Source: a virus
Strand: one strand, 5' to 3'
DNA length: 24,883 nt
IMG/VR virus record: IMGVR_UViG_3300031576_000788
Coordinates: 1 to 24,883 of that record
Shown here: positions 1 to 7,061 of the stretch, piece after piece
Numbering within the stretch: the first letter of the stretch is position 1
How the letters are laid out: every line of letters begins with the position of its first letter
The notes under the pieces: model-generated
The model's database searches: none
Told to the model about the DNA's origin: nothing
What the model saw: the letters and a program-made list of their open reading frames with translations, nothing else
Program-made: the position numbers and the translations under genes

Positions 1-937
1 TAGCCAGTTGATCCCGATCCGTGAATTCTCCCGATCCGATGTTCTCATCCTCACCTGCGACGTCCACGAGCAGCGCGTAATCCCGACCCGGCTCGGGCGC
101 CCGCTGCCGCGCGTGCGTCCCGCGCATGAGCGCCTGGCGGGCATCGGGAAACAGGCCGCCTTCATGGTCGATCTCCTCCAGGTAATACTGCGTCTTGATC
201 AGCGGATGACTCCGACCGAGCCGATCCACCTGATTCGCCACGTGCGCCGCGTACGCCGGAACCACCCGCGCCACCACATCCGCCGGATACTCGAACACCC
301 GCCGCACCCCGTCTTTGGCTTGCTGGCGCAGCGCGGCTTGTTTTACGTGAAACAAGAGCGTGCTCGTCGTCCACGCCGTCCCCCACAAAACGGTTGTGGC
401 GTTTGTGGAGGCCTTCATCGGCTCGAAGTCCTTGTCCCACTTCGCCGCCTTGATGTCCTGCGCCTCGTCGCCCTCCAGCAGCAACGAGGCCGTCGCCCCC
501 ACCACAGAGGCTTTCGGCTCCGCGCTGAAAAACATCGCCCGCGCCTCGCCGACCTCGACGACGTAGCCCGACCTATGCTTCACTCTCCCAGCGTGCCAGG
601 GGGTCTTGAGACGATCCTTCAGCCTCTGCAGCGAGTTCAACGTCTGCGGCTTGAACGTCGGACTGGCCTTCACAATCTGCCCGCCAACGCGCTGGAAGAT
701 CGTCAGCAGATACGCCTCGATCTGCGCGCTCAGCTCGTTCTTGCCCGCCTGCCTCGACATCTCGACGACAAAAGTCAGACCCTCGCCAGCGACCACGCTC
801 CTTACGATGGCCGCGCCCGCCTCGAGCTGATACGCGCGCAATTCGCGCCGCGTGACGTAACGGCTGTACGCGCCGATGCTGGACAGCGCGTGCCGGGTTG
901 CCTGTACGAGCGGATCGATTGGATCTCCCGTGCATCC
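1..937 (-). CDS. terL: Terminase large subunit, partial (runs off left edge)
   Basis: This is the DNA-packaging motor ATPase/nuclease, which docks on the portal and cuts and translocates phage DNA. The frame is open from 937 to the edge (about 312 codons). It shows a conserved LRAYQLEA segment (near 33-40), a Walker A-like SRQAGKNE (61-68), a Walker B-like LLLEGDEAQD, and later LLVDVAGEDE, which fits the first acidic residue of the RNase H-like nuclease domain. No ATG, GTG or TTG lies in frame between the TAG at 938-940 and the conserved region. The ATG at 933-935, which has an AGGG upstream, is in a different frame, so the start is unresolved: a frameshift, a sequence error or an unusual start. 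A dispersed repeat at 23-44 encodes IGSGEF near the visible end. The family call is firm; the 5' end is not. Confidence 0.9.
23..44 (-). repeat. Dispersed GGATCGGG-type repeat, in terminase
   Basis: This is a copy of the dispersed repeat with core GCGGATCGGGWGAATTC on the minus strand. It lies inside the terminase reading frame and is read as IGSGEF. Other copies are at 2012-2032, 4266-4286, 16891-16912, 19454-19473, 21418-21439, 22457-22480 and 22893-22911. Confidence 0.7.
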
Positions 938-947
938 CTAGCGCCCT

Positions 948-1268
948 CTAGGTGTCGTGTTCTATTTCCGCTATCGCCTGCCGCGCCATCTTCAACTCCA
1001 ACTCCAACTCGTCAATCCGCCGCGCCAGCGTCGGCACAATCCCCGCCCTTCTCTTCTCCTCACGCAATTCCGCTTCCTTCTCGCCGAGTTCCCTCTGCTG
1101 CGCCGCGACCAGCGCCGCGAACCCGTTCACCAGCGCCAGCGCCGCCTGCGCCTCCGCCTGTTTCGCCTCCGCCACCTGCTTCGGCCGCGCACTACGCGCC
1201 GCGTAGATCGCCCCGGCCAGGATAATCAATTGCAGCGCCACGGGAATGTAAGGAGTCAACTCAATCAT
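948..1268 (-). CDS. Small protein with one N-terminal membrane segment and a coiled coil
   Basis: The 106-residue product has a hydrophobic stretch at about residues 9-26 (VALQLIILAGAIYAA). A long charged, Ala/Glu/Lys-rich stretch to the C-terminus looks like a coiled coil. It lies between the small-terminase-like gene and the large terminase, ending 8 bases before the first terminase codon. No family is recognised; single-pass coiled-coil proteins in this position are common in phages. The ATG sits at the end of a tandem ACGGATG/ACACGGATG repeat, which supplies the only upstream purine-rich sequence. Confidence 0.7.
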   Translation of the reverse strand: MIELTPYIPVALQLIILAGAIYAARSARPKQVAEAKQAEAQAALALVNGFAALVAAQQRELGEKEAELREEKRRAGIVPTLARRIDELELELKMARQAIAEIEHDT

Positions 1269-1297
1269 CCGTGTCCATCCGTGTCATCCGTGGTTAC
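1269..1297 (-). repeat. ACGGAT tandem repeat at a start codon
   Basis: There are three degenerate copies of an 8-10 base ACACGGAT unit, beginning TAACCACGGATG on the minus strand. They abut the ATG at 1268. Sister copies lie at 3864-3894 and 15762-15795, also at gene starts. Confidence 0.75.
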
Positions 1298-1764
1298 AGA
1301 CGCACCCCAAGCTCCTGACTCATCATGTCCAGCACTTGATTCAGCGCCCCCGTCAGCTCGCGATTCGTATCCCCCTGCCCGCGATACGCGATCAGCCGGC
1401 CGAGCGTCGCCGTATTCTGCCGAAACAGATCGAACGCCGCCAGCTTGCGCGCCTCCACATCCGGGTCGTCGTTCCCGTTCAGCCGGCGCAGATACGCGCC
1501 GAGGTCTTGTTGTTTGGCGTACAACTCAAGGATCAGATCGTCGAGAGTGGGAATCGGCGAGGGGGCCGGCGACACCTGTGCACCTGACACCTGTGCACCT
1601 GACACCTGTACACCGGCCCCGTCTGGAGGAGAAGCGGCAGCGTGGGCGCCGCTGCCGCCATCAGCATCGAGGTGAGACCGCGACCGGCGGGCGTAGAAAC
1701 CGTGTCGGCGGGCGTTTTGATTCCCCGCCGGCGCACCCCGTTTGCTGTTTTGAGAAGAAGGCAT
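1294..1764 (-). CDS. Terminase small subunit-like protein
   Basis: The 156-residue protein has an N-terminal GAPAGNQNARRHGFY (residues 10-24), a signature often seen at the start of small terminase or terminase-linked proteins. An acidic/helical C-terminal half follows (about 72-156). Its position just ahead of the large terminase supports a packaging role in DNA recognition. Residues 52-65 (VQVSGAQVSGAQVS) come from a tandem DNA repeat at 1574-1613 and are probably a linker insertion. The ATG at 1764 has AAGGG upstream and a strong promoter 33 bases further up. Homology was not tested, so the role is inferred from motif and position. Confidence 0.65.
   Translation of the reverse strand: MPSSQNSKRGAPAGNQNARRHGFYARRSRSHLDADGGSGAHAAASPPDGAGVQVSGAQVSGAQVSPAPSPIPTLDDLILELYAKQQDLGAYLRRLNGNDDPDVEARKLAAFDLFRQNTATLGRLIAYRGQGDTNRELTGALNQVLDMMSQELGVRL
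1574..1613 (-). repeat. In-frame minisatellite (CAGGTGTCAGGTGCA)
   Basis: A roughly 15-base unit is repeated two and a half times within the small-terminase-like gene, so each unit adds five residues (VSGAQ). A shorter related piece occurs at 7596-7609. Confidence 0.75.
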
Positions 1765-1796
1765 GGCCGACCCTTGGGCCGCCCATGCCCACGATG

Positions 1797-1825
1797 ATCA
1801 TAGAACACCTGTACCGCACCGTCAA
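1797..1825 (-). promoter_or_regulatory. Sigma70-type promoter for the terminase operon
   Basis: On the minus strand, TTGACG (1820-1825) is followed by a 17-base spacer and TATGAT (1797-1802). Expected transcription starts near 1790, 26 bases before the ATG at 1764. It lies just downstream of a terminator, so packaging and late genes probably start here. Confidence 0.75.
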
Positions 1826-1913
1826 TTACAAACCTATTACAAGACCGTGCCAGCACGCACAAAAGGCACGAACCGAACCAAACCTTAACAATTCAAGACG
1901 CCCCGAAAACCCG

Positions 1914-1954
1914 GAAACAAAAAGCCGAGCGAAGGAATCTATTCTCCGCTCGGC
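1914..1954 (-). terminator. Rho-independent terminator
   Basis: On the minus strand an 8-bp stem (GCCGAGCG/CGCTCGGC at 1924-1931 and 1947-1954) encloses a 15-base loop and is followed by TTTTTGTTT. It ends the 3867-2021 gene cluster before the terminase promoter. No gene is seen in the rest of 1765-2020. Confidence 0.85.
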
Positions 1955-2011
1955 CCAGGGAAGGCGGCCGCCCGCCGACACTTCCATTGTAGAACGCCCG
2001 TTCAAATCCGT

Positions 2012-2032
2012 CAATTCACCTCATCCGCTGTT
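2012..2032 (-). repeat. Dispersed GGATCGGG-type repeat at a stop codon
   Basis: This is a divergent copy (GCGGATGAGGTGAATTG) overlapping the final codons and TGA of the Cys-rich gene. Confidence 0.6.
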
Positions 2033-2236
2033 AGAAAGCTGCCGCCACAACTCCCCCCGCGTCCGATCCCGGCTGTACGCCCAGCACACCAGCCGCGTCA
2101 CATCATTCGCCAGGTCCCGATCCCACAGCGTGCAGTGCCCCGTCACCGGAGCCCCTGACACCGGAGCCCCTGACACCAGATACACACACGTCCCGCAACA
2201 CTGCGGCTGCGGCCGATCGAGCACCAACAGGCGCAC
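2021..2236 (-). CDS. Small Cys-rich protein, possible zinc binder
   Basis: The 71-residue product starts at GTG 2236, chosen because GGAG lies seven bases upstream, overlapping the stop of the preceding gene. The N-terminal half has CCGTC (14-18) and later HC (34-35) and a further Cys (51), a pattern that could bind zinc. VSGAPVSGAPV (21-31) is encoded by a 15-base tandem repeat. The last codons (NSG, stop) coincide with a dispersed repeat. The family is not recognised; small zinc-ribbon-like proteins are common in phage accessory clusters. Confidence 0.6.
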   Translation of the reverse strand: MRLLVLDRPQPQCCGTCVYLVSGAPVSGAPVTGHCTLWDRDLANDVTRLVCWAYSRDRTRGELWRQLSNSG

Positions 2237-2240
2237 GCGG

Positions 2241-2495
2241 CTACTCCGATCGCTCCTCGTACACGACGGGAGAGGAGCCGGGGGTGAGGGCTGGCATGTC
2301 CGCAGAAATGACCTCGAACCGATCCCCGTCCACCCGGCAGCCGACAATCAAGATTGCCAGAAGTCCCCCGGTCGTGTTGGCCGCGCGCACCGTCAGCCCG
2401 GCGCTCTGGCAATAGTTGATGGCACTTGCCAGCATGTCAAGCGCCGCCTGGGGCGTGAGTTCTGGCAACTCGCGCCCTTTCCTTGTTGCGCTCAT
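2241..2495 (-). CDS. Small protein of unknown function
   Basis: The 84-residue product starts at ATG 2495, which has AAAGGAGAG upstream; a longer in-frame reading to 2690 lacks such a site. The mature-looking fold pattern is an N-terminal helix (LTPQAALDMLASAINYCQSAG) followed by beta-strand-like stretches (LLAILIVGCRVDGDRFEVISA). It sits in the terminator-bracketed cluster with membrane proteins and is directly followed by the Cys-rich gene. No family is recognised. Confidence 0.65.
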   Translation of the reverse strand: MSATRKGRELPELTPQAALDMLASAINYCQSAGLTVRAANTTGGLLAILIVGCRVDGDRFEVISADMPALTPGSSPVVYEERSE

Positions 2496-2667
2496 ATGCC
2501 ACTCTCCTTTCAGGCATTCTGGCAAATAACTCGCTGGCACGCCCGCCCGGCCGGCTCTGGCGGCTTTTGCCAGACCCCCGGCGCCAGTGCCAGCGCCGGC
2601 CGCGGTGGGTGATCTCATTCCGCCAGCGCGTGCGGAGGGCTGGCAACGGCTCGGCGGTTGCCAGCAA
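2437..2667 (-). CDS. Possible small basic protein, TTG start
   Basis: The 76-residue Arg/Trp-rich frame fills the gap between the membrane gene (stop 2703) and the gene starting at 2495, overlapping the latter by 59 bases. GAGGGG precedes the TTG start by six bases. The in-frame upstream stretch (DEEAHNLIEAW) also reads like protein but has no start codon. It may be a real small gene or a remnant, so confidence is low. Confidence 0.35.
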   Translation of the reverse strand: MLATAEPLPALRTRWRNEITHRGRRWHWRRGSGKSRQSRPGGRASELFARMPERRVAYERNKERARVARTHAPGGA

Positions 2668-2702
2668 CGCCGGCCCCTCGCTGCTGGCAATCCACGCCTC
2701 GA

Positions 2703-3374
2703 TCAGGTTGTGCGCTTCTTCGTCGCTTTTGGGGCGGACGTCGGCCCCTCAACCGCCATCTCCACATCCGGCGACTTGCCCGCATTCGCGTTGTTCGTGC
2801 TCGGACGATATCCGGCCATGAAGCCCGCGACCATCTCCGCCTGCCGGTGCGCCGCCGCCTCCGGCACCGCGCCCGCCGCCACCTGAGCCGCGTTCTGGCG
2901 CAGGTGATCCGCCAACTGCCACTCGAGCTCGTCCGAAAGCGCCCGCTGCGCGTCCCGGATCGACTGTCTCGGATCGAACAGGTGTGCCAGCACGATCGCC
3001 GCCACATTCGAAATGACGATCGCCGGCACGACAAACACCGCCACCGTCTCGACCGCACCCGCATACTGCTCGCCGCCGGCCACCAGCAGCGTATCCCCGA
3101 TAACCGCCGCCGTGATCCCGATCAGGCACACGACGACCATCAGCATGCCAATCGTGCGCTGCGCGCCGCCGCGCGCAGTGCGCGTCGTCCAGAACAGCCA
3201 GGCAATCAGCCCCACGTCCAGACCGAACAACGCCGCCACCCCCAGGATCATCATCTCCGGCGGCAGCGTCGACGTCACCAGGTGCACGCTGCGCGCCGCC
3301 GTGAAAATCAGCAGCGCCCCAGCCACGATCCACAACAAGATCGCTCCCCCGTTATCCCGACTCAGCTTCTCCAT
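2703..3374 (-). CDS. Four-pass membrane protein
   Basis: The 223-residue product has four hydrophobic helices at about residues 10-30, 41-62, 75-98 and 107-132. A charged cytoplasmic-type C-terminal region follows (about 133-223). The ATG at 3374 has AGGAGG upstream and overlaps the end of the previous membrane gene by 23 bases, so the two are probably co-translated. The location suggests a host-membrane role such as lysis or superinfection control, but no holin family is recognised, so function is unassigned. Confidence 0.75.
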   Translation of the reverse strand: MEKLSRDNGGAILLWIVAGALLIFTAARSVHLVTSTLPPEMMILGVAALFGLDVGLIAWLFWTTRTARGGAQRTIGMLMVVVCLIGITAAVIGDTLLVAGGEQYAGAVETVAVFVVPAIVISNVAAIVLAHLFDPRQSIRDAQRALSDELEWQLADHLRQNAAQVAAGAVPEAAAHRQAEMVAGFMAGYRPSTNNANAGKSPDVEMAVEGPTSAPKATKKRTT

Positions 3375-3867
3375 CTCGATTTCCTCCTGTCAGAGATTGA
3401 TACACCACTGCGCCGACGACCACCATGATCGCCAGCGCCCGCACGATAGGATGCGCCGCCGGCAGCAGCACGCCCGCCATCCACGCGAGCGCGCCGGCCA
3501 GCAGCAGCCCGCCAAAGCCCGCGCCAATCCGCGCCACGAACCCTACCGGCACCACCAGCAGCACACCCGCTGGCAGCAGCGCCGGCACATCACCGCCGAA
3601 ACTCGCCCACACCGGCCCGAACGAGACCGCCACACCGGCCACACACGCGACCACACACGCCACCCGCACCAGCACGAACGCAAACGGCTTGATCGCCTGG
3701 AACGCAACCGACAGCGCGGCCAGGCCGAGCGCCAGCACGACCGCCGCCGCACCGATCACCGCCACCCCCAGCGCGGCCAGGCCGAGCGCCAGCGCCGCCA
3801 GCGCCGCCGCCGCAAACACCACCGCCCGCACCAGCGCATCCAACGCCATCCCCACCAACGCACCCAT
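3352..3867 (-). CDS. Multi-pass Ala/Leu/Val-rich membrane protein
   Basis: The 171-residue product is almost wholly hydrophobic, with about five to six potential membrane segments. The LALGLAAL motif appears twice (about residues 27-34 and 45-52), matching a duplicated 20-base DNA stretch, so the N-terminal helices may have arisen by duplication. The ATG at 3867 is formed within an ACACGGATG tandem repeat. It is the first gene after a strong terminator. Function is unknown; it is probably paired with the following membrane protein. Confidence 0.7.
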   Translation of the reverse strand: MGALVGMALDALVRAVVFAAAALAALALGLAALGVAVIGAAAVVLALGLAALSVAFQAIKPFAFVLVRVACVVACVAGVAVSFGPVWASFGGDVPALLPAGVLLVVPVGFVARIGAGFGGLLLAGALAWMAGVLLPAAHPIVRALAIMVVVGAVVYQSLTGGNRDGEAESG

Positions 3868-3894
3868 CCGTGTCTATCCGTGTCATCCGTGGTT
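3864..3894 (-). repeat. ACGGAT tandem repeat at a start codon
   Basis: Three degenerate ACACGGAT units occur on the minus strand, and the last supplies the ATG of the membrane gene starting at 3867. It is almost identical to the repeat at 1269-1297. Confidence 0.75.
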
Positions 3895-3936
3895 AAAAAC
3901 ACACCGGCCTGGCAACGCCCAACCGCCAGGCCGGTG
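3893..3936 (-). terminator. Strong rho-independent terminator
   Basis: On the minus strand a perfect 12-bp stem (CACCGGCCTGGC with its complement, 3902-3913 and 3925-3936) with an 11-base loop is followed by TGTTTTT. It separates the 4052-5313 genes from the membrane-protein cluster. The rest of 3937-4051 holds further inverted repeats (3941-3947/3964-3970 and around 4001-4032) but no gene. Confidence 0.9.
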
Positions 3937-4051
3937 CAGGGCTTGCGCGCCATGATACACTTACGCAAGCCCACACGCCGGTCTCGTCGGCGTCTCGGGT
4001 CAGGCCGGCGAGGTGTTCCCGCACCCCGCCGGCCGCATCCGTGAAGTCAGT

Positions 4052-4246
4052 TCAGTAGCGATCCCACTTCATCGCCTCGCTTTCAGACTCTTGCTCGACG
4101 AACTGCTCCAGATAGTCCGCCATCTGCAGCGCGAGCGTGTCCGAAAGGTGAATGACCCGCGAGCCTTCCGGCACGTCCACCGCCTCGCCATACCTGTACG
4201 CCGACCGCAGCATCCGCACGATCTCCGCCAGACTCCACTCAGCCAT
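4052..4246 (-). CDS. Small acidic protein of unknown function
   Basis: The 64-residue product starts at ATG 4246, supported by AGGAGGAGT upstream. It is predicted mostly helical, with an acidic C-terminal part (LEQFVEQESESEAMKWDRY). The 5' junction is built from a dispersed repeat (4266-4286) followed by an ACGGAT unit and the ribosome site. No family is recognised. Confidence 0.7.
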   Translation of the reverse strand: MAEWSLAEIVRMLRSAYRYGEAVDVPEGSRVIHLSDTLALQMADYLEQFVEQESESEAMKWDRY

Positions 4247-4265
4247 GTGACTCCTCCTATCCGTC

Positions 4266-4286
4266 GAATTCACCCGATCCGCTGTT
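4266..4286 (-). repeat. Dispersed GGATCGGG-type repeat after a stop codon
   Basis: This copy (GCGGATCGGGTGAATTC) begins within two bases of the TGA that ends the 4287-4601 gene and forms most of the junction to the gene starting at 4246. Confidence 0.75.
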
Positions 4287-4601
4287 TCAAAACAACTTCG
4301 GCTGCTCCGCAACCGGCCAGATCAACAGCCACACGTGATCCAGCGTCTCGTGCTCCACCTTCTGATGCCGCCCCGGCTCAGGGATGCCACCGGTCGCCCG
4401 CTGCAAGGCCAGCACGATCCGATCTACCTCGTCTTCCGTCGCCCATCGCTTCGGATGCGCCACACGCAGCACGTGTGTCCCCGCGCCCAGGGTGTGACTG
4501 ATCGCCAGCCCCCCCAGGTACAGATTGCCCGAGCGCGGCTGAACCAATAGCGCCTCCAGGATTTGCGCAATCGCGCCCAGCTTCTCGTCACTCATCATCA
4601 T
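4287..4601 (-). CDS. Conserved-looking phage protein, unknown function
   Basis: The product has about 102-104 residues. Three consecutive ATG codons at 4593-4601 overlap the end of the preceding gene (GATGATGATGAGTGA), so initiation is probably translationally coupled. The N-terminal helix is MSDEKLGAIAQILEALL. The middle has alternating strands (NLYLGGLAISHTLG, THVLRVAHP) and the C-terminus contains HVWLLIWP. Nothing diagnostic is seen. Confidence 0.7.
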   Translation of the reverse strand: MMMSDEKLGAIAQILEALLVQPRSGNLYLGGLAISHTLGAGTHVLRVAHPKRWATEDEVDRIVLALQRATGGIPEPGRHQKVEHETLDHVWLLIWPVAEQPKLF

Positions 4602-5313
4602 CGTCCCTCTCGCTTTCCAACGCCTCGATCCGCCTCAACACACCCGCGAACCGAGAGCGCCATGCACTCCAGTCCGTTCCCCCTCGAGCTGGTTCAACCG
4701 GCGTCATCGGCGCCGTCTCATCCCCCTCGATCTTCGCTGCCACGAAGCGCCCCACCGCGTTGATCGTCCGACCGCGCGGACTCTCCGCATACACCCACCA
4801 GGCCAGGATCTGCAGCTCGACCCAGCGCGCAGAATCCCCCCGGTTGAGGGCCACGCCCACCACCTGCCGGGCGCGCGCCCGCGTCACCCCGCCCACCTCG
4901 TTGTACAGCACGTCGGCCAGCCGCTCCAGGTCTGACGCGGAATTTTTCCTCGTCAGATCGGGGGGTAGTAGTGGTTCCCTCACTAGCTCTGCGGTCTCTT
5001 CAATTAGACTACTACTACTACTACCGCTGAGGCGGAATTTTTCCGCCTCAACATAATCTTCCAGGCCCGGCAAGGACAACTGCCGTGCCTTGTCAGTCAG
5101 CACCCACCGCGGATGCCGGCCAGGACCCAGCGCGGCCGTGTACCCGTCGCTCTCCATCGCCCGCAGCGCATCGCTAACACTGTCCCGGTGACACCCGATC
5201 TCCCCCGCGATGTCCACCGCCAGCAGCGGCCCCACCGAGCCGGCCAGCACCAGCCACACATGCAGCCGCAAACCCCGATTATCCCGCACCAGTTGCTTGA
5301 TCCGGTAGTCCAT
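4588..5313 (-). CDS. Winged-helix DNA-binding protein, possible replication or regulatory protein
   Basis: In the 241-residue product, residues about 15-75 read as a winged helix: DIAGEIGCHRDSVSDALRAMESDGY is a helix-turn-helix with an arginine recognition helix, followed by a wing ending in RWVLTDKARQL. A Ser-rich linker (about 95-100, SGSSSSS) from a trinucleotide run separates it from a second helical domain with a conserved-looking ILAWWVYAESPRG. This two-domain layout recalls phage replication initiators and transcription regulators but is not decisive. The ATG lies inside a palindrome (5310-5346), so the gene may control itself. No clear ribosome site is seen. Confidence 0.7.
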   Translation of the reverse strand: MDYRIKQLVRDNRGLRLHVWLVLAGSVGPLLAVDIAGEIGCHRDSVSDALRAMESDGYTAALGPGRHPRWVLTDKARQLSLPGLEDYVEAEKFRLSGSSSSSLIEETAELVREPLLPPDLTRKNSASDLERLADVLYNEVGGVTRARARQVVGVALNRGDSARWVELQILAWWVYAESPRGRTINAVGRFVAAKIEGDETAPMTPVEPARGGTDWSAWRSRFAGVLRRIEALESERDDDDE

Positions 5314-5346
5314 AGTTGCACTCTTGACGCCTGTGCTATACTATGG
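5310..5346. promoter_or_regulatory. Palindromic operator-like site over a start codon
   Basis: Arms CCATAGT (5310-5316) and ACTATGG (5340-5346) enclose GCAC (5318-5321) and GTGC (5333-5336). The site covers the ATG of the winged-helix gene (5313) on one strand and an extended -10 (TGTGCTATACT, ending 5342) on the other. A dimeric repressor bound here could control both directions. Confidence 0.5.
5324..5342 (+). promoter_or_regulatory. Promoter-like motif TTGACG-N7-TATACT
   Basis: An extended -10 (TG-C-TATACT) is preceded by a TTGAC box only seven bases upstream instead of the usual seventeen. The same arrangement recurs at 7062-7080 and 8820-8838. The TTGAC box may be an activator or repressor site rather than a -35. 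Confidence 0.5.
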
Positions 5347-5348
5347 AC

Positions 5349-5415
5349 AGCAGTTTGTCGCTGCTCGTTGTGTCGGTGGGCGCGCTTCCGGGGGAGGAAG
5401 CGCGTCCGTTTTGTC
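5349..5415 (+). ncRNA. Candidate small RNA (copy 1)
   Basis: Downstream of the extended -10, a transcript of about 65 bases would contain a short CAGCAG/CTGCTG-type hairpin. It would then end at a strong stem (5378-5389 with 5396-5407, 12 pairs including one G-T) followed by GTTTTGT. No protein is encoded. It lies antisense to nothing obvious, in the gap between ParB (stop 5422) and the winged-helix gene. This is inferred only from promoter and terminator shape. Confidence 0.35.
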
Positions 5416-5421
5416 TCGCGC

Positions 5422-6984
5422 TCATGGTTTCTTCCTTTTGGCTTTTGCCCCTTTGGATTTTGGCGTTTGGGGTTTGGAGTTCGCGCTCGGCGCGCTGTCC
5501 CAGCCGCGCGGCAACTTGACGCGCGCCGCCTTGGCCAATGCCGTCACCTTCTGCGTCGCCGCGTCCACGGACGGCACACTCCACGGCGCAAGCCCCACGT
5601 GCTTCTTGAGCAGCGCACCCGCGATCAATGCGCCGCGCTCGTCGACGCTAGCTTTCTTCCAGGCCCGATCCTTCTCGCCACTCGTGCGCCCCGACAGGTC
5701 AAACCGAAACTCACGGTACAACAACTCCTGCAGCACAACCGGAATCACCGGCGCAAACGCCGGCGCCGCGTTCGACAGCAGCGTCCGCACCTGCTTCGCC
5801 CGCTCGCGCTTCGCCGCCTCCTGTGCCTTGGCCCGCTTCTCCCACGCCTCGAGCACGCGATGCTCCGGCTTAGGCTTCGCCTCCGGCGCAGCGGTCCTCA
5901 TGGCCTTGCGCAGCGCCGGCAGATCCGTACTGCCGATGCTCACGAAGTCCGAGCCGGACACGGTAGACCTGTAGTGCGTCCGGTCCGTATCGGTCGCCGG
6001 CACGGTCCGCAACGATTCGTGCTTCGTCGCCAGCATACGCCGCGCTTTTTCCACCTTCCCCCAGTTGCGGCCGTCGAATACAACGCTGACCTTCTCCCCC
6101 TTCTGCGCCACCGAGATACCGTGCTCCTTGGCCACGCGCTGCGCTTCGACTTCCGACCAGGCGACCAGCTTCAGCTTGTAGCACTGCTTACGCACACACC
6201 CGCGATCCTGTTTATCTTGCGAATCGCAGCGCACGTTGAACGGGCAGCCCGTGCACGCTGGGACCGTCGGCACGTGCTGATTGCCCGTCTCGATGGGCTG
6301 ACGCGGCCAGTCCAATGACTTCCAGGGCACCCAACGCAGGTGGTACCCATGCCCATCGACGTAGTGCTCGAGCTGAGCGTACAGCTCTCCATCCCGCTCA
6401 TCCGGCTCCGCCTTCGCGATAGCCTTCGCCGCCGCGATCGCCGCCTTCGCGTCCACCTGCGCCAGGCTCTTGAGCGCCCGCGCGATGCGCTCCGGCAGCA
6501 AGCCCTGCTGCATCAGCTCGCGCATCTCCGCCGGTAACCTGAGCAGGCCCAGCAGATTCGAGACTGCGCCTTGCGTCCGCAGATTGAATAGCTTGCCCGC
6601 CTCGACCTGGCTCCCCCCAAACTGCTCGATGTACGCGTGCAGCGTCAGCGCCTTCTCGATTGCACTGGGATCCAGACGGTCCGCGTTCTCGGCAACCATC
6701 GCCTCAAACATTGCCCGATCATCGGCCTCTTGGATGAATACCGGGATCGACTCGCCCGGCCGGAAAACCAGCCAGGCCGCCAGCCGGCGATGGCCGAAGT
6801 GCTGCTGATACCGGCCGTTCCCCTCCGGATGCGAGCGCACCCGAAACGGCTGCAGCAGCCCGCGCTCGCGCACGTCCTCCAGATCAACCAACTGCTCCGG
6901 CGTGAACGCCACGCGCGACGCCGGCTGAAACGGATTCGCATCGATCAGCAGGGGATCGACCAGCATCAATCGTTCTTCGTCCAT
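5422..6984 (-). CDS. ParB-like protein with a cysteine cluster
   Basis: The 520-residue product starts at ATG 6984, which has GAGGAGG upstream; longer in-frame starts lack this. The N-terminal ParB/sulfiredoxin-like domain has NPFQP (17-21), GLLQPFRVR (42-50) and the GHRRLAAW box (64-71). HTH-type helices lie near 125-150 (QVEAGKLFNLRTQGAVSNLL). A cysteine cluster (C244, C247, C253, C263, C268) probably binds metal, and the tail is basic. Phage ParB-like proteins serve in partition, nucleotide hydrolysis or transcription control. The product is longer than typical ParB (about 300). The 8-bp-spaced CGACCA repeats just upstream may be its binding site. Confidence 0.85.
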   Translation of the reverse strand: MDEERLMLVDPLLIDANPFQPASRVAFTPEQLVDLEDVRERGLLQPFRVRSHPEGNGRYQQHFGHRRLAAWLVFRPGESIPVFIQEADDRAMFEAMVAENADRLDPSAIEKALTLHAYIEQFGGSQVEAGKLFNLRTQGAVSNLLGLLRLPAEMRELMQQGLLPERIARALKSLAQVDAKAAIAAAKAIAKAEPDERDGELYAQLEHYVDGHGYHLRWVPWKSLDWPRQPIETGNQHVPTVPACTGCPFNVRCDSQDKQDRGCVRKQCYKLKLVAWSEVEAQRVAKEHGISVAQKGEKVSVVFDGRNWGKVEKARRMLATKHESLRTVPATDTDRTHYRSTVSGSDFVSIGSTDLPALRKAMRTAAPEAKPKPEHRVLEAWEKRAKAQEAAKRERAKQVRTLLSNAAPAFAPVIPVVLQELLYREFRFDLSGRTSGEKDRAWKKASVDERGALIAGALLKKHVGLAPWSVPSVDAATQKVTALAKAARVKLPRGWDSAPSANSKPQTPKSKGAKAKRKKP

Positions 6985-7005
6985 GGTTTCCTCCTCGCCA
7001 GGGCG

Positions 7006-7056
7006 CGACCACGCGACCACTCGACCGCTTCGCGCGACCACTCGACCATATGACCA
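7006..7056. repeat. Iteron-like CGACCA array upstream of ParB
   Basis: CGACCA or one-mismatch versions start at 7006, 7014, 7022, 7035, 7043 and 7051. These are two triplets with 8-base spacing, separated by 13 bases, ending about 22 bases upstream of the ParB ATG. This suggests a ParB operator or centromere. Confidence 0.55.
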
Positions 7057-7061
7057 CGCCC

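Noticed and set aside
957-2612. 551-codon open frame on the plus strand
   Set aside because: Arg/Pro/His-rich composition of a GC-rich antisense shadow. It lies opposite several well-supported minus-strand genes, a promoter and a terminator.
4936-5055. Hairpins and trinucleotide run in the winged-helix gene as regulatory elements
   Set aside because: GGCGGAA-TTT-TTCCGCC and the AGT run lie within coding sequence and are explained as a repeat-derived Ser linker. No sign of a separate function.
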